Shown here: positions 40,197 to 51,509 of the stretch, piece after piece | Layout of the letters: each line of letters begins with the position of its first letter | How positions within the stretch are numbered: the first letter of the stretch is position 1 | Notes under the pieces: model-generated | What the model was told of the DNA's origin: nothing | Databases searched by the model: none | The model's input: only the letters and a program-made list of their open reading frames with translations | Position numbers and translations under genes: made by a program | Origin: Serratia inhibens | Lineage (GTDB): Bacteria; Pseudomonadota; Gammaproteobacteria; Enterobacterales; Enterobacteriaceae | Length of the DNA: 64,000 nt | Assembly: GCF_003591175.1 (NCBI RefSeq) | Contig: NZ_QYYG01000001.1 | Span: forward strand, 1,178,001 to 1,242,000 | Reading direction: 5' to 3'

Positions 40197-41603
40197 ATGA
40201 CCGCCCAGCAGTTCGTCTCACCGAATGAAATCCGCGCCAGGTTCTCTCACGCGATGTCAGATATGTACCAAAAAGAGGTACCGCTGTATGGCGATTTGCT
40301 CGAACTGGTTGCGGAAACCAACCGACAGGTCCTGCGCGAAGATGCCGCATTGGCTCATCAGTTACAAATTACCGGCGAAACCGAGAGGCTGGCCATGGAG
40401 CGCCACGGGGCAATTCGGGTGGGGACGGCGGAAGAACTGGCGACTCTGCGGCGGCTGTTTAACGTTATGGGCATGTCACCGGTCGGATATTACGACCTGA
40501 CCGTGGCGGGAGTTCCGGTTCATTCCACCGCGTTTCGCGCAGTACATGAAGACGCGTTGCAGATCAGTCCATTCCGTGTTTTTACTTCTTTATTACGGTT
40601 AGAGCTGATTGAAAGCCCGGCGTTGCGTGAGTTGGCGCAGCAACTGTTGGCCCGTCGCCGCATCTTTACCGAACGGGTGCTGGAGCTGATCGTCTTGCAG
40701 GAAGCTCAGGGCGGGTTGGATGACGACCAGGCCACAGAGTTTATCGAACAAGCGCTGGAAACTTTTCGATGGCACAATCAGGCGACCGTCAGTGCCGCCG
40801 AATATCAACAACTGCACGATCAACACCGTCTGATTGCAGACGTTGTGGCATTCAAGGGCCCACATATCAACCATTTGACGCCACGGACCCTGAATATCGA
40901 CCTTGTCCAGCAAGCGATGCCCGGCCGGGGAATAACGCCTAAAGCCGTTATCGAAGGCCCACCGCCTCGCCGTCGGCCAATTTTGCTACGCCAGACCAGC
41001 TTTAAAGCGCTGGAAGAAGGCGTAGCCTTTGTTGAACATGACGGCAGCACCCAGGGCGGACACCATACCGCGCGTTTTGGCGAAATAGAGCAACGTGGCG
41101 TAGCGCTGACCCCGAAAGGCCGCGCTCTGTACGATCGCCTGTTGCAAGCTACCAACGATGCTTTGCAGGCACCGCCAAGTGAAAAAAACGCCGATCGGTA
41201 CAATCAGTTGCTGGCGGAAAACTTCCAGGCGTTTCCGGACGATTATGCAACCTTGCGTGAGCAGCAACTGGCATGGTTCCGCTATTTCCCTACCGAGTGC
41301 GGCCTGGCGGCCAAAGATTCGCTGGATAAGCACAGTACGCTGGAACAGCTGATTGCTCAGGAATACATTCGCTTTCAGCCTTTGGTGTATGAAGACTTCT
41401 TACCGGTCAGCGCGGCGGGCATTTTCCAGTCTAACCTGGGCGACAACCGGCATGCGCAATACAATGCAGCATCGAGTCGTTCCGCTTTCGAACAGGCGCT
41501 GGGTGCAGAGGTGATTGATGAATTGGCGCTGTATGGGCAAACACAACAGCGTTCGATAAACGCCTGCGCGCAAGCTCTGGGGCTTAACGCGCTGGCCGTT
41601 TGA
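40197..41603 (+). CDS. hglS: YdcJ/HglS-type 2-oxoadipate dioxygenase/decarboxylase (DUF1338)
   Basis: The ATG at 40197 is chosen because AAAGGAG ends 8 bases before it; an ATG at 40191 is only 2 bases away and the frame opens at 40119. 468 residues, similar throughout to E. coli YdcJ (447). Family VOC-like DUF1338; the metal ligands and active site lie in ERHGAIRVGT near residue 68, FKGPHINHLTPRTLNID near 225 and HTARFGEIEQRGVALTP near 300. HglS of Pseudomonas converts 2-oxoadipate with oxygen to D-2-hydroxyglutarate in lysine breakdown. No other lysine-pathway gene is nearby, so the substrate here is inferred. Its stop is one base from that of lpxK. Confidence 0.87.
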   Translation: MTAQQFVSPNEIRARFSHAMSDMYQKEVPLYGDLLELVAETNRQVLREDAALAHQLQITGETERLAMERHGAIRVGTAEELATLRRLFNVMGMSPVGYYDLTVAGVPVHSTAFRAVHEDALQISPFRVFTSLLRLELIESPALRELAQQLLARRRIFTERVLELIVLQEAQGGLDDDQATEFIEQALETFRWHNQATVSAAEYQQLHDQHRLIADVVAFKGPHINHLTPRTLNIDLVQQAMPGRGITPKAVIEGPPPRRRPILLRQTSFKALEEGVAFVEHDGSTQGGHHTARFGEIEQRGVALTPKGRALYDRLLQATNDALQAPPSEKNADRYNQLLAENFQAFPDDYATLREQQLAWFRYFPTECGLAAKDSLDKHSTLEQLIAQEYIRFQPLVYEDFLPVSAAGIFQSNLGDNRHAQYNAASSRSAFEQALGAEVIDELALYGQTQQRSINACAQALGLNALAV

Positions 41604-41604
41604 G

Positions 41605-42585
41605 TTATTTAGTCAACAGAGCTTCGATACTTTGCAGCAACGGCTCGGCCTGATTGGGGGGAAGAACCGCATCAACCGGTAAATACCACCAGTTGGGCTG
41701 GGCAAAAATGCGGCATTTGACCGCATCTTTTTCAGTCATCAATAGCGTTTGCTCAGATGACGCCAACGCCGCCAGTTGAGCATGTTGGTACTCTTGATGA
41801 TCGGCGAATGCCACTTCCTTCTTGACATCCACACCAAGCTTTTCCAACGTGGCGAAGAAGCGTGGGGGATGGCCAATCCCGGCCATTGCCACCACCTGCG
41901 GCAACTCAGCCACCGGCCGGCGCGCACCGCTGGCGATATTAACCGCCTCACGCGCTTGCAACTGCATGGCGATTTCACCTGCCTGAGCCACGCCGCCGTT
42001 GGCAATCCGCGCATTAACGCTGCTCAAGCGCGACGCACGTTCACGCATCGGCCCTGCCGGTAACCACCAGCCATTGCCAAAACGGCGCACGCCGTCGATC
42101 ACCACCAGTTCAAAATCGCGCTGCAACGCGTAATGCTGCAAACCGTCATCGGTGATGACAACGTCGAGTTTCTGTTGTTGCAGCAGCGCCTGCACCGCTT
42201 CCGCACGCTTTGGCGAGATGGCCACCGGCGCACCGGTACGTTGATAAATCAATACCGGTTCATCACCCGCCTGCTGGGTCGTAGTGTATTCATCCAATAC
42301 CAACGGATAAGATACCGCTTTGCCACCATAACCGCGTGATACCACACCCACCCGGTAACCACGCTGTTGCAGTTGCTCAACCAGCCAGATCACCATTGGC
42401 GTTTTACCGTTGCCGCCTGCGGTAAGGTTTCCCACCACCACCACCGGCACCGGCGCACGCCAGCTTTTACGCAAGCCGCAGCGATAACTCAACCGAATCA
42501 AGCCGCTAACCAAACCATACAGCCAGGACAGCGGCAGCAACAGCAGATATACCAGTGAACTACCCGACCAAATGCGCTCGATCAT
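41605..42585 (-). CDS. lpxK: LpxK, tetraacyldisaccharide 4'-kinase
   Basis: 326 residues. The N-terminal membrane-associated helix ([20 protein letters not shown]) precedes the P-loop [12 protein letters not shown] at about 52-63. VVISDGLQH-type DxH is present as [12 protein letters not shown] near residue 137, the catalytic acid/metal pair. It phosphorylates the lipid A disaccharide to lipid IVA on the inner face of the inner membrane. Its ATG shares one base with the msbA stop (TAATG), so lipid A phosphorylation and export are translationally coupled. Confidence 0.97.
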   Translation of the reverse strand: MIERIWSGSSLVYLLLLPLSWLYGLVSGLIRLSYRCGLRKSWRAPVPVVVVGNLTAGGNGKTPMVIWLVEQLQQRGYRVGVVSRGYGGKAVSYPLVLDEYTTTQQAGDEPVLIYQRTGAPVAISPKRAEAVQALLQQQKLDVVITDDGLQHYALQRDFELVVIDGVRRFGNGWWLPAGPMRERASRLSSVNARIANGGVAQAGEIAMQLQAREAVNIASGARRPVAELPQVVAMAGIGHPPRFFATLEKLGVDVKKEVAFADHQEYQHAQLAALASSEQTLLMTEKDAVKCRIFAQPNWWYLPVDAVLPPNQAEPLLQSIEALLTK

Positions 42586-44333
42586 TATTGACCGAACTGC
42601 ATGCGGTGAAGCTGCGCGTAGACTCCGCGCTGTTCGATTAGCGCGGCATGCTCCCCACGTTCAACGATGCGCCCATCTTCCACCACCAGGATCTCATCAG
42701 CCTTTTCAATGGTCGACAAGCGGTGAGCGATCACCAGCGAGGTGCGGTTTTTCTGCAGTTCGTCCAATGCAGCCTGAATGGCGCGTTCTGATTCGGTATC
42801 CAACGCTGAAGTGGCTTCATCAAGGATCAGAATCGGGCAGTCACGCAGCAGTGCACGTGCTATGGCAATACGCTGACGCTGTCCACCGGACAACATCACG
42901 CCATTCTCACCGATCACCGTATCCAGGCCGTTCTCCATTTTCTCAATGAAGTCCATGGCATAAGCCATTCGTGCAGCTTTTTCGATATCTTCCCGGCTGT
43001 AGCGCTTCTCGCGGGCATAGGCGATATTGTTGGCTATGGTGTCGTTGAACAGATGAACGTTTTGCGATACCAAAGCCACCTGATCGCGCAGTGACGCTAA
43101 GGTATACTCACGCAAGTCGTGCCCGTCCATCAGGATTTCGCCTTCCTGGACGTCATAGAAACGGGTCAACAGGTTGGCAATTGTCGACTTGCCGGAACCT
43201 GAACGGCCAACCAGCGCCACCGTTTTCCCTTCAGAAATGCTGAGGCTGATATCACGCAATGCCGGAGTTTCTTTCCCTGGATAATAGAAAGTCACGTTAC
43301 GGAATTCGATGTCGCCTTTCGCACGCGCCACTTCACGGGTGCCGGTATCTTTTTCCTGCTCCATATCCAGAATGGAGAACAGCGTTTGACAAGCGGCCAT
43401 CCCACGCTGGAACTGGGCGTTGACGTTGGTCAGCGACTTAAGTGGACGCATTAACGCAATCATCGACGAGAACACCACGGTGATAGTACCGGCGGTCAGG
43501 GTTGCCATCACGCTCGGGAAGCTGGCGGCATACAACACAAACGCCAGTGCCAACGACGCAATCAGCTGAATAATCGGGTCTGAAATGGAAGATGCGGAAA
43601 CCAGCTTCATGCCCTGTTGGCGCATACGGTTACTGACGGAGTTAAAACGATCGGTCTCAACCTGCTGGCCGCCAAAAATCAGCACTTCTTTATGGCCTTT
43701 CAGCATCTGCTCGGCGCTGGTGGTCACCTGCCCCATGGTGTTCTGCATGTTTTTGCTGATATTGCGGAAACGTTTGGAAACAATGCGAATAGCAATGGAC
43801 ACGATCGGCGCCAGCACAATCAAGATCACCGAAAGTTGCCAGCTGTAGTAAAACATCATGCCGAATAACGCAATAATCGATGCTCCTTCACGCACCACGG
43901 TCACTAACGCACTGGAGGAAGAGGAAGCCACCTGCTCAGAATCGTAGGTGATACGCGACAACAACGTACCGGTAGACTGTTGATCGAAGAAGGATACCGG
44001 CATTCTCATCATGTGGCCAAACAACCGGCGGCGCATATGCATCACCACCATGCCGGACACCCATGAAATGCAGTAGCTGGAAACGAAGCCCGTCAGGCCA
44101 CGTACCACCATCAGGCCAATAACTGCCAACGGCATCCAAAGCAAGATGCTACTCTCGGTCTTCCCAAAACCGTCATCCAATAAAGGTTTAAGTAAGGACA
44201 GCATAAACGCATCGCTGGCCGCGTTTAAAATCAACGCAATGGCGGCCACAATCAGCCCGGTCTTAAAAGGAGTGATCATCGGCCAGAGGCGACGGAAAGT
44301 CTGCCAGGTGGAGAGATCTTTATCATTCATCAT
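42585..44333 (-). CDS. msbA: MsbA, lipid A/lipopolysaccharide flippase (ABC exporter)
   Basis: 582 residues, the E. coli length. Six transmembrane helices in the first ~320 residues are fused to an ABC ATPase with Walker [10 protein letters not shown] near 376, signature LSGGQRQR near 480 and Walker [13 protein letters not shown]. The homodimer flips core-lipid A across the inner membrane. It lies directly upstream of lpxK; comEC is 35 bases upstream on the same strand, as in E. coli. Confidence 0.98.
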   Translation of the reverse strand: MMNDKDLSTWQTFRRLWPMITPFKTGLIVAAIALILNAASDAFMLSLLKPLLDDGFGKTESSILLWMPLAVIGLMVVRGLTGFVSSYCISWVSGMVVMHMRRRLFGHMMRMPVSFFDQQSTGTLLSRITYDSEQVASSSSSALVTVVREGASIIALFGMMFYYSWQLSVILIVLAPIVSIAIRIVSKRFRNISKNMQNTMGQVTTSAEQMLKGHKEVLIFGGQQVETDRFNSVSNRMRQQGMKLVSASSISDPIIQLIASLALAFVLYAASFPSVMATLTAGTITVVFSSMIALMRPLKSLTNVNAQFQRGMAACQTLFSILDMEQEKDTGTREVARAKGDIEFRNVTFYYPGKETPALRDISLSISEGKTVALVGRSGSGKSTIANLLTRFYDVQEGEILMDGHDLREYTLASLRDQVALVSQNVHLFNDTIANNIAYAREKRYSREDIEKAARMAYAMDFIEKMENGLDTVIGENGVMLSGGQRQRIAIARALLRDCPILILDEATSALDTESERAIQAALDELQKNRTSLVIAHRLSTIEKADEILVVEDGRIVERGEHAALIEQRGVYAQLHRMQFGQ

Positions 44334-44368
44334 GCAAATACCAGCATCGGAAGAAATAGCGGCCCATT

Positions 44369-46645
44369 TTACTCATTATCACCCTCTACGCCAAACCGCT
44401 GATGGTACCAACGGGGCATTAATTGTTCACGAAAGCCTTTAATTTGCCAATCGTTGTCGAAAAAAAGCACGGATATCTGACCTGAGCGCGAAGTATCGCG
44501 CCATATGATGCCATTTGCCAGATATCTGGCGATAACTTTAACAGCAGGTAATCGCCATTTGTTGTAACGAGATGCGGACGCTAAAGCTACTTCCGGCGCT
44601 ACCGCACGCAGGAAGGGCGGCGTTGAGGACGTCCTGCTACCGTGATGTGGAACCTGAAGCACCGTGGATGCAAGCCGATCGCGTTGTGATCTGAGCAACT
44701 GTGCCTCCGCTTTCTTTTCCACGTCGCCGGTCAGTAACAGGCTATATTGGCCATCATCGACGCGGATCACGCAAGAGTCGTCGTTGACCGGTCGTTTGAG
44801 CGCTTTCGGTGGCCATAACACCTGAAATTGCAGTGACTGCCACTGCCAGCTTTCGCCGGCCACACAGGGTAAATGATGCGGATCAAGTATTGGGCTGCGT
44901 ACCCTGGCCTTAGGAAATGCCTGCCTTACCTCTTCCAGCCCTCCGGTATGGTCAAGATGATCGTGACTGATAATAATTTGCTCCAGGTCGATACCCCGCC
45001 AGTTGAGCATGGGTAAAATATGACGTCCCGCAGCACTGCCCGTCGCCCAGCGATCGCCGGTATCAAACAATACTCCCTTGCCGTTTCTTTCGATCACTAC
45101 CGCCAGGCCATGGCCGACGTCCAGCATGTCGACCCGCCAACGATATGCGGGTTCCTTTTCCCGCCACAGTACGCAGCATATCGCCACTGCGGTCAATCCC
45201 GCCGCATAGCTTAGCCACCAGTGGAAACGCCAGCAGATAACCAATAACCAGCCCGCCGCGCTGACCAGCAGCGAGGCGGCACCCAGGTCGACCCAACCAC
45301 GCTGCAAATAATATAGCGGCGTGAACACCCATAGCAGTGTCAAATCGGCCAACCACCATAACCCGCCGCTTAATAGCGGCAAGGCACCGCAAATCACCGC
45401 GAGCAAAATCAAGGGAACCGTCACCAGTGAAACCACGGGTACCGCCCACAGATTCGCCGGCATAGAGGTCAACGTCAGTCCAAGAAACAAAGCGGCTTGC
45501 ATCGGTACCAGCAACAACGTGATACCGAGTTGAATATGCAGCCAACGCACCGGAGCCCAGTACCAGGCGGAGCGAAAACGTGCGCTTAACGGCACCCATT
45601 CGAACCAAAAGACCAGACAGGCAACCGCCAGTACCGATAACCAGAAGCTATCCGACAGTACCGCCAGCGGATCGCAGACCAGAATTAACCCCACGCACCA
45701 TAGCCATACCTGCCAGGAGGTGCAGTGAACGCCGCGCAGACGTAGCAGCATCCATAATGTTAACGCCACAGCGGTACGCACCGCCGGGGGTTGTGCGCCT
45801 GCCAGCCAGACATACGCCAAGGTACCAAACCAACTGGCCAGCAGTGGGAAGCGGTAGCCGATCAGATAAGCGGGCAATAATAACTGAACCGCCCGCAACA
45901 CCAACCAAATCAATATGGCCGCCATAGCCACATGCAGGCCCGAAATTGCCATCAGGTGAGCAATGCCGGTTTTCAGCATCAAAGTGCGTAACGCTGGATC
46001 CAGCGAGGTTCTTTCGCCAAACGCTAAAGCCAGCAATACCGATTTATAACGCAGGTCGCCAATATTGCTCTCGGCATGGCTGATAATACGCTGCCGCCAG
46101 TTGCAACTCCCCTCCAGCAGTCTGGCGCGTTTCACCTGCGCAGTCAGTGGTTGACGCTGCGCCATCGCCCAACGCTGGCTATCGAATCCACCCTCATTCA
46201 GTTTGCCGTGCACCGCTCTCAGACGCAGCCGGAGTTCCCAACGTTGCCCAGCACACAGTTGCGGCTCCTCCGGCTGCCAGGCGGTAGTGAAGGCAATCGA
46301 AGGCGTTAACCAGCGCCCGTTAACCTGTTCGATGCGCATCAGCGTTTGTCGGCTGGCTGCGGGAACCAAAGTAACACCGGCAACCTGCACAACTGCGGTC
46401 ACCTCTGGTCCACGGCTCAGCCGTTCGACTTGCATCACCAAATTGCCGGCGTTGAAGGTTGCCCACAGAAAACCCAATGCTCCCCAGGCAATAAATTGGC
46501 AGCCCACCCAACGGAAACGCAACATCAAGCTAACGGGCAAAACAACCAGCAAGGTTGTTAATACATCAGGTAATTGCGGCAGCACCAGTAACGGCAGAAT
46601 ACCGCAGACAACGGCGATAACCGCCAGATCCAGCGAAGTTTTAAT
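44369..46645 (-). CDS. ycaI: ComEC/Rec2-family DNA-uptake channel protein (YcaI), probable AUU start
   Basis: The frame is open from an ATG at 46789, but that ATG has no ribosome site and the first ~48 codons are Cys-rich and unlike the family. An ATT at 46645 lies 8 bases after GGGAG (and 3 after AAAGG) and starts the protein right before the first membrane helix, giving 758 residues against 754 in E. coli YcaI. A TTG at 46678 is the other choice. Domains: DUF4131 N-terminal region, a competence domain with many membrane helices ([14 protein letters not shown] near its start), and a C-terminal metallo-beta-lactamase domain with [12 protein letters not shown]. The family moves single-stranded DNA through the inner membrane. 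Family call firm, start uncertain. Confidence 0.88.
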   Translation of the reverse strand: MKTSLDLAVIAVVCGILPLLVLPQLPDVLTTLLVVLPVSLMLRFRWVGCQFIAWGALGFLWATFNAGNLVMQVERLSRGPEVTAVVQVAGVTLVPAASRQTLMRIEQVNGRWLTPSIAFTTAWQPEEPQLCAGQRWELRLRLRAVHGKLNEGGFDSQRWAMAQRQPLTAQVKRARLLEGSCNWRQRIISHAESNIGDLRYKSVLLALAFGERTSLDPALRTLMLKTGIAHLMAISGLHVAMAAILIWLVLRAVQLLLPAYLIGYRFPLLASWFGTLAYVWLAGAQPPAVRTAVALTLWMLLRLRGVHCTSWQVWLWCVGLILVCDPLAVLSDSFWLSVLAVACLVFWFEWVPLSARFRSAWYWAPVRWLHIQLGITLLLVPMQAALFLGLTLTSMPANLWAVPVVSLVTVPLILLAVICGALPLLSGGLWWLADLTLLWVFTPLYYLQRGWVDLGAASLLVSAAGWLLVICWRFHWWLSYAAGLTAVAICCVLWREKEPAYRWRVDMLDVGHGLAVVIERNGKGVLFDTGDRWATGSAAGRHILPMLNWRGIDLEQIIISHDHLDHTGGLEEVRQAFPKARVRSPILDPHHLPCVAGESWQWQSLQFQVLWPPKALKRPVNDDSCVIRVDDGQYSLLLTGDVEKKAEAQLLRSQRDRLASTVLQVPHHGSRTSSTPPFLRAVAPEVALASASRYNKWRLPAVKVIARYLANGIIWRDTSRSGQISVLFFDNDWQIKGFREQLMPRWYHQRFGVEGDNE

Positions 46646-46872
46646 CGACCTTTCTCCCGTCCGACAGAAGACATGCAACTGCTGCACATCGCACCCCGTA
46701 GACAGGATTGTTCCCCCGTAGTCAGGCAGCCGCCAGCGCCAATGCGACGACTCGCGGCACTCGCAGCAGGTTAACGATACAAGTTTCATTTATTGACACG
46801 GGAATGCGGCGTAGCGCGCAAAATAAAGTCAGGACGGGAGGCTAGAAATCAGAAAACAGTTGAACGGCAGGC

Positions 46873-46902
46873 AAAAAAAACGGCGCCCTGAGGCACCGTT
46901 TA
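46873..46902 (-). terminator. Terminator of ihfB
   Basis: On the minus strand AACGGTGCC / GGCGCCGTT with a TCAG tetraloop (one G-T pair) is followed by TTTTTTTTGCC. It starts about 38 bases after the ihfB stop. Confidence 0.9.
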
Positions 46903-46940
46903 TATTTTTTACAAGCAACAACTCTATGGATAATCAGCGA

Positions 46941-47225
46941 TTAGCCATAGATATTGGCGCGGTCACGCAACTCTTTACCTGGCTTGAAGTGAGGAACGTA
47001 CTTGCCGTCCAACTCAACTTTATCACCAGTTTTCGGGTTGCGACCAACGCGCGGAGCACGGTAGTGAAGAGAAAAACTGCCGAATCCGCGGATCTCGATG
47101 CGTTCACCATCGGCTAACGTTGCAGCCATGTGTTCTAACATCTCTTTCACTGCATCCTCAACGGCTTTCGCCGGTACATGAGATTGCTGGCCAGCAAGTC
47201 TTTCAATAAGTTCAGACTTGGTCAT
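46941..47225 (-). CDS. ihfB: IhfB, integration host factor beta subunit
   Basis: 94 residues starting [20 protein letters not shown]. The HU/IHF fold has the beta-arm with [15 protein letters not shown], including the Pro that wedges into DNA. As a heterodimer with IhfA it bends DNA sharply at specific sites. GGAGGA precedes the ATG. It is 62 bases downstream of rpsA, the usual rpsA-ihfB pair. Confidence 0.98.
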   Translation of the reverse strand: MTKSELIERLAGQQSHVPAKAVEDAVKEMLEHMAATLADGERIEIRGFGSFSLHYRAPRVGRNPKTGDKVELDGKYVPHFKPGKELRDRANIYG

Positions 47226-47287
47226 GAGTCCTCCAAGCTTTGCAGCTAAACTACCGTATCGGGGCGGTCAGAAACCGCCCCCCGTCA

Positions 47288-48961
47288 TTACTCGCCTTTA
47301 GCCGCTTTGAAAGCTTCAGCCATTGCGTTAGAGAAGTTGCTTTCTTCCTGCTTGTTGTTAACAGTTGCGATAGCGTCTTTCTCGTCAGCTTCGTCCTTAG
47401 CACGTACGGACAGGCTTACTACACGGTTCTTACGGTCAACGCCGGTGAATTTAGCTTCAACGTCGTCACCTACATTCAGAACCAGAGTTGCATCTTCAAT
47501 GCGGTCGCGAGAGGCTTCAGATGCACGCAGGTAACCTTCTACGCCGCCTGCTAATTCAACTGTAGCACCTTTGGCGTCAACTGCAGTGACTTTACCAGTA
47601 ACAATAGTACCTTTCTTGTTCATAGACAGGTAGTTATTGAACGGGTCTTCAGCCAGTTGCTTCACGCCCAGGGAGATACGCTCGCGCTCTGCGTCAACTT
47701 GCAGAACAACCGCTGCGATTTCGTCGCCTTTCTTGTATTCACGTACTGCTTCTTCGCCTGCAACGTTCCAGGAGATGTCAGACAGGTGAACCAGGCCGTC
47801 GATGCCGCCGTCCAGGCCGATGAAGATACCGAAGTCAGTGATAGACTTGATTTTACCTTCAACGCGGTCGCCCTTGTTGTGGGTTTCTGCGAACAGCTGC
47901 CATGGGTTAGATTTGCACTGCTTCAGGCCCAGGGAAATACGACGACGCTCTTCATCGATGTCCAGAACCATAACTTCCACTACATCGCCCACGTTAACAA
48001 CTTTGGACGGATGGATGTTTTTGTTGGTCCAATCCATTTCAGAAACGTGTACCAGACCTTCAACGCCTTCTTCGATTTCTACGAAGCAGCCGTAATCAGT
48101 CAGGTTGGTTACACGACCAGTCAGCTTGGTGCCTTCTGGGTAACGTTTCGCGATAGCAACCCATGGATCTTCGCCCAGTTGTTTCAGGCCCAGGGAAACA
48201 CGAGTACGCTCGCGGTCGAACTTCAGCACTTTAACAGTGATTTCGTCGCCAACGTTGACGATTTCGCTTGGATGCTTAACGCGTTTCCAAGCCATATCAG
48301 TGATGTGCAGCAGGCCGTCTACGCCGCCCAGATCAACGAATGCACCGTAGTCAGTGAGGTTCTTAACGATACCTTTAACTTCCATGCCTTCCTGCAGGTT
48401 TTCCAGCAGTTGATCGCGTTCTGCGCTGTTTTCGGATTCGATAACCGCACGGCGAGAAACTACAACGTTGTTGCGTTTCTGGTCCAGCTTGATGACTTTG
48501 AACTCAAGCTCTTTGCCTTCCAGGTGCAGAGTGTCACGTACTGGACGCACGTCAACCAGGGAACCTGGCAGGAACGCACGAATACCGTTCAGCTCTACAG
48601 TGAAGCCACCCTTAACTTTGCCGTTGATAACACCGACGACAGTTTCAGCTTCTTCGTAAGCTTTTTCCAGCGTGATCCAAGCTTCGTGACGCTTAGCTTT
48701 CTCACGGGACAGCAGAGTTTCACCGAAGCCATCTTCAACAGCGTCCAGCGCAACGTCAACTTCGTCGCCTACCTGGATTTCCAGCTCGCCCTGTGCGTTT
48801 TTGAATTGCTCAGCCGGGATGGCAGACTCAGATTTCAGACCGGCGTCAACCAGTACTACGTCTTTGTCGATAGCAACTACAACGCCACGAACGATGGAAC
48901 CCGGACGGGTTTCGATTGTTTTCAGGGATTCTTCAAAGAGTTGAGCGAAAGATTCAGTCAT
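47288..48961 (-). CDS. rpsA: RpsA, 30S ribosomal protein S1
   Basis: 557 residues with six S1 (OB-fold) repeats, the first two degenerate and binding the ribosome, the rest binding mRNA (for example [20 protein letters not shown]). S1 unfolds mRNA and brings it to the 30S subunit. The start codon is preceded by CCTGAAGATTAAAC, only a GAAG-type Shine-Dalgarno. E. coli rpsA has the same poor site yet translates efficiently thanks to its leader structure, and the gene is repressed by its own product. Confidence 0.98.
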   Translation of the reverse strand: MTESFAQLFEESLKTIETRPGSIVRGVVVAIDKDVVLVDAGLKSESAIPAEQFKNAQGELEIQVGDEVDVALDAVEDGFGETLLSREKAKRHEAWITLEKAYEEAETVVGVINGKVKGGFTVELNGIRAFLPGSLVDVRPVRDTLHLEGKELEFKVIKLDQKRNNVVVSRRAVIESENSAERDQLLENLQEGMEVKGIVKNLTDYGAFVDLGGVDGLLHITDMAWKRVKHPSEIVNVGDEITVKVLKFDRERTRVSLGLKQLGEDPWVAIAKRYPEGTKLTGRVTNLTDYGCFVEIEEGVEGLVHVSEMDWTNKNIHPSKVVNVGDVVEVMVLDIDEERRRISLGLKQCKSNPWQLFAETHNKGDRVEGKIKSITDFGIFIGLDGGIDGLVHLSDISWNVAGEEAVREYKKGDEIAAVVLQVDAERERISLGVKQLAEDPFNNYLSMNKKGTIVTGKVTAVDAKGATVELAGGVEGYLRASEASRDRIEDATLVLNVGDDVEAKFTGVDRKNRVVSLSVRAKDEADEKDAIATVNNKQEESNFSNAMAEAFKAAKGE

Positions 48962-49085
48962 GTTTAATCTTCAGGGTTCTATAGTTTAACGTCCATTTAG
49001 CATCCCGCCGAATGGGGTTGTTTCACATACCCCGCCATTGGCTCCATGCCGACAGGGTTTAGGTTACAGGGGTAAAATTTTACCC
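48962..49085 (-). promoter_or_regulatory. rpsA leader with hairpins for S1 autoregulation
   Basis: The minus-strand leader holds GGC-ATGGA-GCC (GGA in the loop) and a GGGGT/ACCCC hairpin at 49014-49033, with a 16-base perfect palindrome, GGGTAAAATTTTACCC, at 49070-49085. In E. coli a chain of GGA-loop hairpins in the rpsA leader replaces a good ribosome site and is the target of S1 autogenous control. The fold is read by eye. Confidence 0.6.
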
Positions 49086-49142
49086 GATATAGTTCGATAC
49101 TGCTATGACAAATATGACAAAAAACAATAACGTCGCGGCAGC

Positions 49143-49832
49143 TTATTGCTGCGGCAACGCCAATACTTCATGTGCATAAGTCAGCGCACGCTGGATGACT
49201 TCGTCGATCGACATGCTGGTTGAATCCAGCACGAGGGCGTCGGAAGCCGGCACCAGTGGCGCGATAGGCCGATTACGGTCACGGTCATCCCGTTCCTTTA
49301 TCTCGGCTAAAAGACGTTCAAAGTTAACATTAAAGCCCTTTTCCTGCAACTGTAGCATGCGGCGGTGCGCACGCTCCTCCGAACTGGCATCCAGGAAAAT
49401 CTTTACCGGTGCATCGGGAAATACCACCGTACCCATATCGCGGCCATCGGCAATCAAACCCGGGGCCTCGCGAAATGCGCGCTGACGGCGCAGCAAAGCC
49501 TCGCGCACGCGCGGAAAAGCCGCCGCCTGCGAAGCGGTATTACCGACTGTTTCAGTGCGGATCTCATTACTGACGTCCTCACCTTCCAAAATGACCTGCA
49601 GTTTGCCGCCTTGGGCAATAAAGCGAACGTCGAGATGTGCGGCCAGCGGAACCAGCGCCTCCTCAGAGGTGATATCGACCTGATGATGCAGCGCCGCCAA
49701 TGCCAGCACGCGGTAAATCGCACCGGAATCCAGCAAACGCCAACCAAGGGATTCGGCCAACGCTTTACACAGTGTGCCTTTGCCTGCGCCACTTGGTCCA
49801 TCAACGGTTATCACCGGGGCTGTAGCCGTCAT
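49143..49832 (-). CDS. cmk: Cmk, cytidylate kinase
   Basis: The start is the ATG at 49832 ([19 protein letters not shown]), giving 229 residues against 227 in E. coli; an upstream open frame to 49898 is not family sequence. The P-loop GPSGAGKGT is at about residue 12, and [12 protein letters not shown] binds CMP. It phosphorylates CMP and dCMP. GGAGAGA lies just before the ATG. In E. coli ycaL lies between aroA and cmk; it is missing here. Part of rpsA transcription is likely to start inside cmk, as in E. coli. Confidence 0.97.
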   Translation of the reverse strand: MTATAPVITVDGPSGAGKGTLCKALAESLGWRLLDSGAIYRVLALAALHHQVDITSEEALVPLAAHLDVRFIAQGGKLQVILEGEDVSNEIRTETVGNTASQAAAFPRVREALLRRQRAFREAPGLIADGRDMGTVVFPDAPVKIFLDASSEERAHRRMLQLQEKGFNVNFERLLAEIKERDDRDRNRPIAPLVPASDALVLDSTSMSIDEVIQRALTYAHEVLALPQQ

Positions 49833-50062
49833 TTCTCTCTCCTTCGGGTAGTAAACCTCACAGGGGCATAATCTGCCGTCAGCACAACGCGAAAGCATAA
49901 TTAAAAACGCCCCTGCCGCCCGCCCAATCGGGGCAGGTACGGTGGCGTATTATACGCTGCCAAGAGACGAACTGTTACCCTGGAACTGTCTGGTTGTTGA
50001 AAATAAGCTCGTAACCGCAGAAAAGTATAGAAGAAGTCACGGTGCAGGGGCGTTAAAAACGA

Positions 50063-50085
50063 TAAAGGCCCGGTTAAGGGCCTTA
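50063..50085 (-). terminator. Stem-loop after aroA
   Basis: TAAGGCCC / GGGCCTTTA arms with a 6-base loop, 24 bases beyond the aroA stop. The minus-strand tail TATCGTTTTTAAC gives an interrupted U-tract. Confidence 0.7.
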
Positions 50086-50108
50086 AAAAGACATCATCTG
50101 ACTGCCGG

Positions 50109-51395
50109 TTACGCCAATTGGCTGATGCGCGCCAACTGCTCAAAATAGTCAGGGAAGGTTTTCGCCGTGCATTTCGGATCGAGAATGGTCACCGGAGTAT
50201 CCGACAACGCCACCAGCGAGAAACACATCGCCATACGGTGGTCGTTGTAGGTACCGATGTCGGCAAATTTCAGCTTCGCCGGCGGTACCACGTGAATATA
50301 GTCCTCACCTTCATCCACTTCAGCGCCCACTTTGCGCAATTCAGTCGCCATAGCGGCCAAGCGATCGGTCTCCTTCACCCGCCAATTATAGATATTGCGG
50401 ATGGTGGTCGGTCCTTCGGCAAACAGGGCCGCGGTGGCAATAGTCATTGCCGCGTCCGGAATATGGTTCATATCCATATCGATGCCGTGCAACTCACCGC
50501 GGCTACATTCGATAAAGTCATCGCCCCAGGTAATGCGCGCACCCATTTTCTCCAGCACATCGGCAAATTTGGTGTCGCCCTGAACGCTTTTCTTGCCGAT
50601 TCCGGTCACCCGTACAGTGCCGCCTTTAATCGCCGCCGCCGCCAGGAAGTAAGAAGCGGAGGATGCATCGCCTTCCACCAGGTAATCTCCCGGTGAACGG
50701 TAGGTTTGGCGGCCTTGAATATGGAACACGCGGTAGTTGTCATGGCTGACCTCTACGCCGAAGGTACGCATCAGGTGCAACGTGATATCAATGTACGGTT
50801 TAGAAACCAACTCGCCCTTGATATGGATATTAGTGTCCCGATCGGCCAACGGCGCGGTCATCAGCAACGCGGTCAGGAACTGGCTGGAAACGCTGCCGTC
50901 GACGGTCACGTCACCGCCGTGAAAACCGCCGCGCAGGCGCAACGGTGGGTAATCGGTCTGTTCCAGATAATCAATTTGCGCGCCGCCCTGGCGCAGAGCA
51001 TCCACCAGATGGCCAATCGGCCGCTCCTTCATGCGAGGCTCGCCGGTCAACACCACATCGCCGCTACCCAGACACAATGCCGCAGCCAGCGGGCGCATCG
51101 CGGTACCGGCATTGCCGAGGAACAACTCAAGCGGCTCGCGGGCCACCAGCGGGCCGGCAACACCCTCGACTTTACAGGTGGTGCGATCCTCGGACAGCTG
51201 ATAACTCACGCCCAACGCCTGCAGTGCATTCAGCATATGGCGCACGTCGTCGCTGTCCAGCAGGTTGGTCAACGTGGTCGTTCCCTCCGCCAGCGCAGCC
51301 AGCAGCAGAGCACGGTTGGATACGCTCTTGGAGCCGGGTAAGTTGACGGTGCCATTGACCAGGGCGACCGGTTGTAACGTCAGGGAATCCACCAT
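50109..51395 (-). CDS. aroA: AroA, 5-enolpyruvylshikimate-3-phosphate synthase
   Basis: The start is the ATG at 51395 ([15 protein letters not shown]), giving 428 residues (427 in E. coli); the open frame to 51473 lies in the serC-aroA gap. Shikimate-binding [16 protein letters not shown], the class [17 protein letters not shown] motif near residue 93 with Gly and Pro as in glyphosate-sensitive enzymes, and [16 protein letters not shown] are intact. It makes EPSP in the shikimate pathway. Forms the classical serC-aroA operon. Confidence 0.98.
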   Translation of the reverse strand: MVDSLTLQPVALVNGTVNLPGSKSVSNRALLLAALAEGTTTLTNLLDSDDVRHMLNALQALGVSYQLSEDRTTCKVEGVAGPLVAREPLELFLGNAGTAMRPLAAALCLGSGDVVLTGEPRMKERPIGHLVDALRQGGAQIDYLEQTDYPPLRLRGGFHGGDVTVDGSVSSQFLTALLMTAPLADRDTNIHIKGELVSKPYIDITLHLMRTFGVEVSHDNYRVFHIQGRQTYRSPGDYLVEGDASSASYFLAAAAIKGGTVRVTGIGKKSVQGDTKFADVLEKMGARITWGDDFIECSRGELHGIDMDMNHIPDAAMTIATAALFAEGPTTIRNIYNWRVKETDRLAAMATELRKVGAEVDEGEDYIHVVPPAKLKFADIGTYNDHRMAMCFSLVALSDTPVTILDPKCTAKTFPDYFEQLARISQLA

Positions 51396-51509
51396 GTGAA
51401 CAAAACTCTCCAAAATCTGATAAACGAAACGGCCCCGGGAAAATGCCGGAGCCGCTTTAATGCAAAAGGACAACAGCGAAAACTGCCCGCGTAAAGCAGG
51501 CAGCCAGGC

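Noticed and set aside
44369-46645. comEC as part of a local natural-transformation cluster
   Set aside because: No pilus or other competence gene in the window; the neighbours are the usual msbA and ihfB.
47657-48967. 436-codon open frame opposite rpsA
   Set aside because: Mirror of the strong codon bias of rpsA on the other strand.
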